DNA of 64,000 nt from Muscardinus avellanarius (lineage: Eukaryota; Chordata; Mammalia; Rodentia; Gliridae): assembly GCA_963383645.1 (NCBI GenBank), contig OY726561.1:138074227-138138226 (forward strand). Direction: 5' to 3'. The translations under genes and the position numbers were made by a program. Position 1 is the stretch's first letter. Every line of letters starts with the position of its first letter. Positions 57,362-64,000 of this stretch are shown one piece after another. A model generated the notes under the pieces. That model ran no database searches. It saw only the letters and a program-made list of their open reading frames with translations, and had not been told where the DNA came from.

Positions 57362-57905
57362 GGGAGAAAAGCAGGCACCATCTTAAGATCTAGTTAGCAT
57401 TCCATTGACGAGAGGAATACTGCGTCTTGGCCAGAAAACTAAAAAGCCTATTAAAATTCAGGAAAGAGAAAGGTGATTGCACAGACTACTGTAACAAAAG
57501 AAATATGACAGTATTAAAGGAATACCAGTCATGAATATTGCACATTTTATGCAAATGCAATTTAGCATTTGTACTCACAGTGAAGGGTAGAATTACAGCC
57601 CCACCTTAAGAGCGGGGTCCAACCAGCTCTTTACACCTGGGTTGAGTACTACTTCAGTTTGCTATTGCTACAATGGTGCTATAAAATAAGTAGCTAGAGA
57701 AATTGCTGGACAGGAATGGGAAGGACATTACTGAGCTTCAGGTGTCTGTGGTTGGTTAAAGCCAAATGGTTTAGACTGGGGTCCCTCAGGTTCTGTTTGG
57801 TTGGGCCTGTTCAGTGAATTTATTATCTTCTTCCTTGGGCTGGAGTGCTAACCCAGTCATGTTATACTTTTGGTGATGGCAAAATTCCCAGAGGAAATCC
57901 TACAA
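57362..57905. other. Unique intronic sequence, nothing certain
   Basis: 'cagtttgctattgctacaat' near 57656 hints at an old LTR end, too weak to call. Confidence 0.4.
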
Positions 57906-57908
57906 GGC

Positions 57909-58124
57909 CTTTTTTTTTTTTTCTTTGCAGTACTAGAGATGAAACCCAGGGGCATTTTACCTCCAAGCCACACCTCCAGCCCTATTTTTTATTCCTTATT
58001 TTAAAACATGGTTTCACTAAGTTGCAGAGGGCCTCCTTAAGTAGCTGAGGCTGGCCTCGGACCTGTGATCCTCCTGTCTCAGCCTACCAATTGGGATTAC
58101 AAGTGTGCACCACCACACCTGGCT
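57909..58124 (-). repeat. B1-ID composite SINE
   Basis: Poly(T), 'gatgaaacccaggggcattt', 'gcaccaccacacctggct'. Flanks 'acaaggcctttttt' and 'accaggtctttct' may be a worn duplication. Confidence 0.92.
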
Positions 58125-58382
58125 CCTACCAGGTCTTTCTAGGGCCCTAAATTTGGAACTTAACCACTGTCTCTTCTGCTTCATTCTATGGCCGAAGGAA
58201 CCAACATAGAACAGACAGAGCCAGGGTCAAGGAGTGGAGAAATATGTTCTATACTTCTAGGGAGAGTGAATATAGAGTCACTTGGCAAAGGACACGGATC
58301 CAGGGAGGGCGAGAAGTTAGGGACAGTGGGGCAATCTACTCGAGGCCCAGAGTCAAAGAGTTTCCCCGAGACTGTGTGTTTG

Positions 58383-58547
58383 TCTGGAATCCCAGTACTT
58401 GGGAGGCTGAGACAGGAAGATTGCAGGTTCGAGACCAGCCTCAGCAAATTAGTGAAGCCCGCAGCAACTTAGTGGGACCCTTTTTCAAAAAAATAAATAA
58501 ATAGGGCTGGGGGTGTAGCTCAGAGGTAGAATGCTCCTGGGTTAAAT

Positions 58548-58549
<2 letters not shown>
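58383..58549 (+). repeat. B1-ID SINE, 5' truncated
   Basis: Starts within the head at 'ggaatcccagtacttgggag', then B1 body and ID tail 'gtgtagctcagaggtagaat', passing into (CA)n. Confidence 0.9.

Positions 58550-58600
<51 letters not shown>
58550..58600. repeat. (CA)n microsatellite at SINE tail
   Basis: About 25 CA units. Confidence 0.97.
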
Positions 58601-58601
<1 letters not shown>

Positions 58602-59455
58602 TACAGATAGCATATTTGCTTTCTCCCCGGAATCACCACTGCCATTCTACTAGTGAGATTGTGATGGAAAATGTCTCCTCCCTTCCATCCTCCCTCCCCT
58701 GTGAGCACACGAAGTGAGAACTGATTTAAAACCAAGTAGGCTGCTTGTGGATTTTTCGGAACACCTGCATCTTATTTTAGAAGCAATCGACGCTCCTGGC
58801 CTGGTTTGTACCCGGGGAATTTAGAATGATGAAAGAACTTTGCATTTCACGAGTGCTTCTGCGTTTCAGAGGAGCCAGCTGGGGGTTGGGAAAAAGTAAC
58901 CTTCAAGGCTTTTTTTCAGGGGGGGGGCTACATTTTTAATTACTAATAGCCTAAAGAAGTGGCTAAGATGTGAAGTTCCCAGTGTCCCAGTTTGAATTTC
59001 CAGCAGAACAAATTTAGTAGTCTCCCCAGTGAGCTTCATCTCACTGGCGTGGTGTCCTTCCCTGTTTTACCTTTTCATATTTGACGACAGGAGGCCCTTG
59101 CCTCCATGCCTGTCATGTTTGCTTATGTGATGGGGGCCTGAAGGGAGTCAGCGTCAAGATGCTGCTCTTAAGTGACACTTTGCATTCACTGGTGAGATGA
59201 AGTGGGAGAAGAGATGAATGGGAAAGAAGTGGACTAGGAGGCACTGACACCATACAGATATTTGGGACTGTATTCATATATTTTCATTTGCTTGTGACCT
59301 CAACATTGCACTAGAAGGACTGTTGGTTTCAGGGAAGGTTGGGAATATGACAGCCACAAAGCAACAGGAGAGAGTTGATATGCAACTTTGGATGACCTTG
59401 ACTCCTAAACGAGCTTTCTAAATTTCAGAAGCGTCCCTTACATCTCAAGACTAAA
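58601..59455. other. Unique intronic sequence, nothing recognised
   Basis: No repeat or coding signal seen. Confidence 0.45.
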
Positions 59456-59667
59456 AGCCAGGCTCGGTGGCACATGCCTGTAAGCCTGGTACTTGGGAGG
59501 CTGAGACGGGAGGATCACAGGCTCAAGGAGAGCCTGAGCAACTGAGTGAGGCCCTTCACCACTTTGTGAGATCTGGTTTCCAAATAACAAAAGATAAAAC
59601 AGGGTTGGGGGTGTAGCTCAGAGGTAGAGCACCCCTGGGTTCAATCGCCAACACCTCAAAAAAATCA
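59456..59667 (+). repeat. B1-ID composite SINE
   Basis: 'agccaggctcggtggcacat', 'gtgtagctcagaggtagagc', A tail; all parts present. Confidence 0.92.
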
Positions 59668-60029
59668 ACTAAATCCTGCCCAGTAATGTTCACAGTATTG
59701 TCTTCCAACCAACCCTTGATATGGAGACCAGGCTCCGAGCACAGGAGAACTGCTCTCTGACATGAAGCCTTTTGCATTGCTGAGGTTAGGAGCCTAAGGT
59801 GCTGCAGGTGCTACCAACTCTGCACAGCAACAGGTATACTGAGTTCAAGCACCCACTGCCTGATTCCAGGTGAGGACAGCCACCCTCAGTCTCCAGTTCT
59901 GCAGGGATCACTGACACAGGATTAGACACCCTTTCCCTGCTGCCAGGAGCAGGTGGACTTCCCCCTGATCCCTGCCATGCTTATAGAAAGGTGGGAGGGG
60001 TAGGAAGATCTTCAAGAAATAACGAGAAA

Positions 60030-60135
60030 TTGTGGGGCTCAGCTATGCAGGAGGCTGAGGTTGAAGGATCCATGGAGCATGGGAGCTCAAGGCCAGCCTG
60101 GTCAACATACTGAGACCACATCTAAAAGATGAGAG
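60030..60135 (+). repeat. 7SL-derived monomer without ID tail
   Basis: 'gctatgcaggaggctgaggt' and 'aaggccagcctggtcaacat', 'actgagaccacatctaaaag' match an older B1/FLAM-type monomer, closer to generic 7SL Alu/B1 sequence than the window's composite SINEs. Confidence 0.7.
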
Positions 60136-60198
60136 GGAAGGAGGGAGGGAAGAAGAGAGAGAGATACGGAGAGGGAGAGCGAGCGAGCGAGCGAGCAT
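60130..60198. repeat. (GGGA)n and (GAGC)n tract
   Basis: Purine-rich tail passing into five GAGC units. Confidence 0.92.
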
Positions 60199-60539
60199 TG
60201 ACAGGGAATTTGAAAGTTGACAGGAGTTAACGAGAGTACTTACCCAACGGAGCGGGAATAACTAGAAAGCATATGTTAATGCAAAGAGTGCCACTTATAC
60301 TGGCATGTGCTTGTTTTCTTCCAACATTGCGAAGGAAAGATAAGTTCATAGGAAAGAAAAGAAGCTGTATTTTTGGAATTTGATTCTAATGAAATCTCCT
60401 CCCTGCCCACGTACCTTGATATGCATGAAAACACAACACGCACAGTGTTTCTGAGATTTAAAAATGCAAGAGGGAACTTTAGCATTCCATAAGGTGTTCA
60501 TGGGCAGAGAGCCCCCAGCTGGCGTCTGAGTGGCAGTAG

Positions 60540-60705
60540 ATATCAAGTGTTTGAGCATCTTTTATGTGCTGGCCATTGTATTGGCAGCTAATATATTATT
60601 TAAAATAACCTTTACAGAAAAGCTTGTGATTTAGGCAGTGGTATTTCAGTTTGTGGATGGGAAATTAGAGCCTCAGAATTACTTGAAGAAAATCTGTCCC
60701 ACTTA
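60540..60705 (+). repeat. MIR SINE
   Basis: 'catcttttatgtgctggcca' and 'gtttgtggatgggaaattag' follow MIR order from 5' half to middle. Confidence 0.68.
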
Positions 60706-61108
60706 ACATGACAAGCAAGTGTCCACGCTGTCCTCCTAACCCAGGCTCAATGCCAAAGTCGATGGGCTTCACATGCTCTGCTTCATATCCTGCAGAACGT
60801 GTGTGCTTGCGTGTCAAGACTCTGCAACAGCAGGTGCCTCCCATCCTGGGCTCCTTCCTCTTTGGGTCCTGCATGTCCGTCATCTCCTGCTCCATCTGTT
60901 TCTTCTGCAGCTGCATGGAGATTATTTCTCTCTGGATGCCAGTGTGTCTGCTCTTTGCTCTCACATGCACCCGCCAGGCTGACTTTGTGGTCTGATGACC
61001 TATAGCAGTGGTCCCCAGCCATACGAGGTAGAGGTGCACGCCTCCAGCACCCTGCTCATCCATCACCCACAGAGACTCGCAGTGCTGTCCAGCATCTGTG
61101 ACTGTCAC
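60665..61108 (-). other. 147-codon open frame of unknown status
   Basis: The longest uninterrupted - strand frame outside repeats. It includes a charged, coiled-coil-like stretch (REIISMQLQKKQMEQEMTDM) but its C-terminal end overlaps the MIR and no family is recognised. The region is locally GC-richer than its neighbours. It could be a retrocopy fragment or chance; no promoter or splice pattern supports a gene. Confidence 0.25.
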
Positions 61109-61304
61109 CAGGACTGCAGGTTTCCCAAGTACATCTAAAAAATGTCAGTGGTGATGCTAGCTGTCGTGTTAGCCGATACGGGCTTTGTTAAAGTGAGACA
61201 TGTGGGTAAAGACATGCTCTCTCAAAATGCCGTGTATCCCAAATCCCAGCTGAAATCGCTGTTGTTTTCATATCATACAGTAACTGTGGTTTGGAGGGTT
61301 CTGC

Positions 61305-61527
61305 TTTTTTTTTTTTTTTTTTTTTTTGCGGGTCTGGGGATGGAACCCAGAGGCATTTGACCTCCGAGCTACACCCCCTGCCCAATTTTTTATTCTTTAT
61401 TTTGAAACTGGGTCTCACTGAGTTGCAGAGGGCCTCACTAAGTAGCTGAGGCTGTCTGCGAACCGTGATCCTCCGGTCTCAGCCTCCCAAATGCTGGGAT
61501 TACAAGCGTGCGCCACCACGCCCGGCT
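61305..61527 (-). repeat. B1-ID SINE with target-site duplication
   Basis: Poly(T) of about 20, 'tggggatggaacccagaggc' to 'gccaccacgcccggctg'. Flanks 'ggttctgctttttt' and 'ggttctgctctttt'. Confidence 0.95.
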
Positions 61528-61739
61528 GGTTCTGCTCTTTTTATGGAAGTTGTAGAACATTTTCTCATATTGTGTCACTCAGCTTCTGAATGTACATTTC
61601 CTGTACTCAGCTCTATTCTTTATCCTGGAAACCCACGGGGTAGTGAAATCTGAGAATTCAACAATTGAAGAAAATAGTAAGTACAGTTATGACGAAGCCT
61701 CCCTAGAGCGGTCGAACCTGGGAGAATGTTAAAATGCTG

Positions 61740-62155
61740 CCTTGCAGGAAAAAAGATGAAACTTGAGGCTATTATGCTAAGTGAGATCAGCCATTTTCAG
61801 AAAGTCACGGGTCATACGTTTCCTCTCATGTGTGGAAGCTAGAGAGAAAATAGGAAACAGAAGAGACTAAGTAATGTGGGGAGAGACTTGTGGAAGAGTG
61901 GGAGGGAAATTGGGGAGTAACACGAGGAGAGACAGGGGAAGGAGGCTTGATGAAGGACACAGCTCAAATACTGTGGCAATATATGAAGATATTACTGCTA
62001 ATCTCACTGATATGTTTAGGGAGGGGTGGTGAGCAGAAGAAAAGACGCCAAGAGCTGTGTGCATGTGTTTGTAGCACAGGAAACCTCAATATGATGTATA
62101 ATTGCAATGTACTAATGCTGCTTAGCCTATACCATAAAAACAAAAGTTCTAAATA
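61740..62155 (+). repeat. L1 3' end
   Basis: 'tatgctaagtgagatcagcc', 'tcatgtgtggaagctagaga', 'aatatgatgtataattgcaa', then A-rich tail: sense L1 3' UTR as at 42178-42650. Confidence 0.88.
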
Positions 62156-62471
62156 AGAATGGAAAAATCAAGAGATAGTGCCCCTTCTTGCTCCCTTAAC
62201 CTTTTAATTTTAGGATGTAGGTCTACGAAGCATTCCTATAATTCTGTTTTTAGAGTATTGCTGCTACATACATTCTCATTCCTCATAGGTTACTTTATTT
62301 GCTGTCCGCTCTCTGAATCAGTAGCAGATATCACAGCAGATGCCAAAAATGTGTATCAGTGTCGTGCTTAGCGAGAAGTCACTGAGAGATGATGGTATGG
62401 CATTGCCTTCAATCTCAGGAAACAGATGGGATATACAGAACGTTGGCCACAGGACAAGGGTAAGCTGTGTG

Positions 62472-62822
62472 TTTAGTCAGGTTTTCATTCCTGTGACAAA
62501 AATACTTAGCAGAGGAAAGATTTATTTTGGCTCATGGTTTCCGAGGATTTAGTCCATGATGGGCTTCTTCTGTTGCAAAACATCATGGGAGAGGGCGTGG
62601 CAGAGGAAAGCGGCTCAGCTCATGGAAGCTGGAAGCAGGGGAGGAAGCTGGAGAGAAGATGAACCCTTCCAGGGCACCTTCCCCCCAGTGGCCTCCTTCC
62701 TCCAACTGGGTCTCACCTCTCAACAGTCTATTCAGCCATCTACAGATTAACCCACTGATGAGTTTAGAATTCTCATGACCCAGTTGCTTCCCCAAAGCCC
62801 CACTTCTGAGCATTGCTGCCTT
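62472..62822 (-). repeat. MaLR-like LTR, diverged
   Basis: 'cattcctgtgacaaaaatac', 'aaagatttattttggctcat', 'gggtctcacctctcaacagt' and 'aagccccacttctgagcatt' follow the inverted LTR order but differ from the other copies. Confidence 0.6.
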
Positions 62823-64000
62823 AGGGCACAGGAGACCTTGAGGGACAACTCAGATTCCAAGTGTAACTCTGTCCTAGTGATAATACACTAGGTGCTAACT
62901 ACCCTCCCTTGATGATCAGGCACTAAAGCCAGATACCTTCAAGACAGCTGAGATAGTGAACCTTTTCCTCCCCTTTTAAGCATTCATTCCATGTTTGAGG
63001 GTCTCCCCAGAGAACTAATGGAAAATGCAGATTCAGTAAAGACAAATAGCATGTCAAATCCAGCAATTTGGGTGGAATTTATGGAGATGGAAATGGTGCC
63101 CTTTCCAGGGCAGTGGTAATGGACACTAATGCCACCCTGGGGAAAGGGCATATGAAGAGAGTGATCCCAGATACCCAGGACTAAATACCACTGTGTTCAG
63201 GGGGCTTCCAGACAGGAAAATGCAGGGAGAGAAGGGAAGAATAAACACCAGCTTCTTTGTCCTCTAGCACCTGTTGGTGTTCTCTTAGAAGCCAGAGGGC
63301 AAGATCGGTCTTCATGTGAGAGAACAGGATGGAGAAAGGTAGAGAGAGCGGCCCAGAAGGGGAAAATGCAAGACCTTCCATCACGATTTTGAGTTCTTTA
63401 GCCAGAAATATTTGGACCATCTAAAGAGCATATATTTTTCAGCAAAACATAGCATGCTCAGCAATAACCTATATTTTCAAAGACTTGGAGTAGCTCCAGT
63501 GAACGTAGACATGGTAGGTGCCTGGGAAATGTCAGTTAAATTAACACTAGAGTGAGGAAAAGCTTAATTTGAGGTGATTGAAGCCTGAAAGACCAATGGC
63601 ATTGGAGGAGAAAGGCTCTGGGCAGCAGAGGATGCTGAGAGGGAAGAAGAGGAAAACTATATGATTAATCAATTATGCTGTAAGTTTTTGTTTCCAGCGG
63701 GTCTCCTGTCTCATTCGATAAAATAAATAGTGAGACCAGTCAGCTCTGCGGATAGCATGTGTGTGTGTGTTCCCAGATCCACAATCTGGCCTTCAACTCA
63801 GCCGGGAATGTTGGTCTGTGTGGCTGCAGAAGTTCAGGCTGCAGCCTTTAGTGCCTTTTCTCAAAAGAAGCATTCATGAGGTTGGGATTCCTTTGAATTG
63901 GGTGCCCTACCCAATCCATTCAGTGGGACACAGGGATGGACATAGGATGCAATTCACGTGCCATGGGGACTCAGGGGTCTTCCTAGGAGTAACTTCTAAT
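62823..64000. other. Unique intronic sequence, nothing recognised
   Basis: No repeat or copine exon recognised up to the right edge. Confidence 0.45.

Overview
This is mammalian nuclear DNA, almost certainly from a rodent of the squirrel lineage. The key evidence is a composite SINE found about 50 times on both strands: a 7SL-derived B1-like head joined to a tRNA-Ala-derived ID tail, the design described for squirrels and relatives (MEN / B1-dID type). With it are a rodent-type L1 family, MaLR-like LTRs and old MIR copies. Calling it Sciuridae is inference from these repeats; the species cannot be named.

The only protein-coding sequence I can defend is at the left edge. Positions 403-582 encode 60 residues that match the start of copine-4 (CPNE4), with a good 3' splice site before and a GTAGGT donor after, ending in phase 0. 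Nearly all the rest (583-64000) is read as the next CPNE4 intron. No second copine exon was recognised.

The intron is layered. At 0.6-12 kb it is mostly unique sequence with MIRs, a diverged tandem duplication that grew a large TA/CA microsatellite (7.65-8.14 kb) and scattered SINEs. At 12.7-15.4 kb an old L1 carries a younger L1 nested inside it. At 16-35 kb there are SINEs, MaLR LTRs (one inserted into another at 25.85-26.75 kb), MIRs, a 210-bp local duplication and many microsatellites. At 35.5-36.4 kb lies a compact retroelement with a GC-rich array of 50-bp units fused to an L1-like 3' end and flanked by a 14-bp target-site duplication; a second, internally inverted copy is at 51.25-51.72 kb. 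At 37-48 kb there are young SINEs with perfect duplications, a solo class II ERV LTR with a 6-bp duplication, and a 5'-inverted L1. At 48.8-49.6 kb an unidentified cDNA-like segment joins an L1 tail. At 50.3-57.4 kb an old L1, an LTR and a longer degraded L1 with recognisable ORF1 and ORF2 remnants sit end to end. At 57.4-64 kb there are more SINEs, an L1 tail and unique DNA.

The window is one gene's intron serving as a record of L1-driven insertion. The best candidate for something undescribed is the array-plus-L1-tail element, which resembles in architecture (not in sequence) the VNTR composites of primates (SVA, LAVA).
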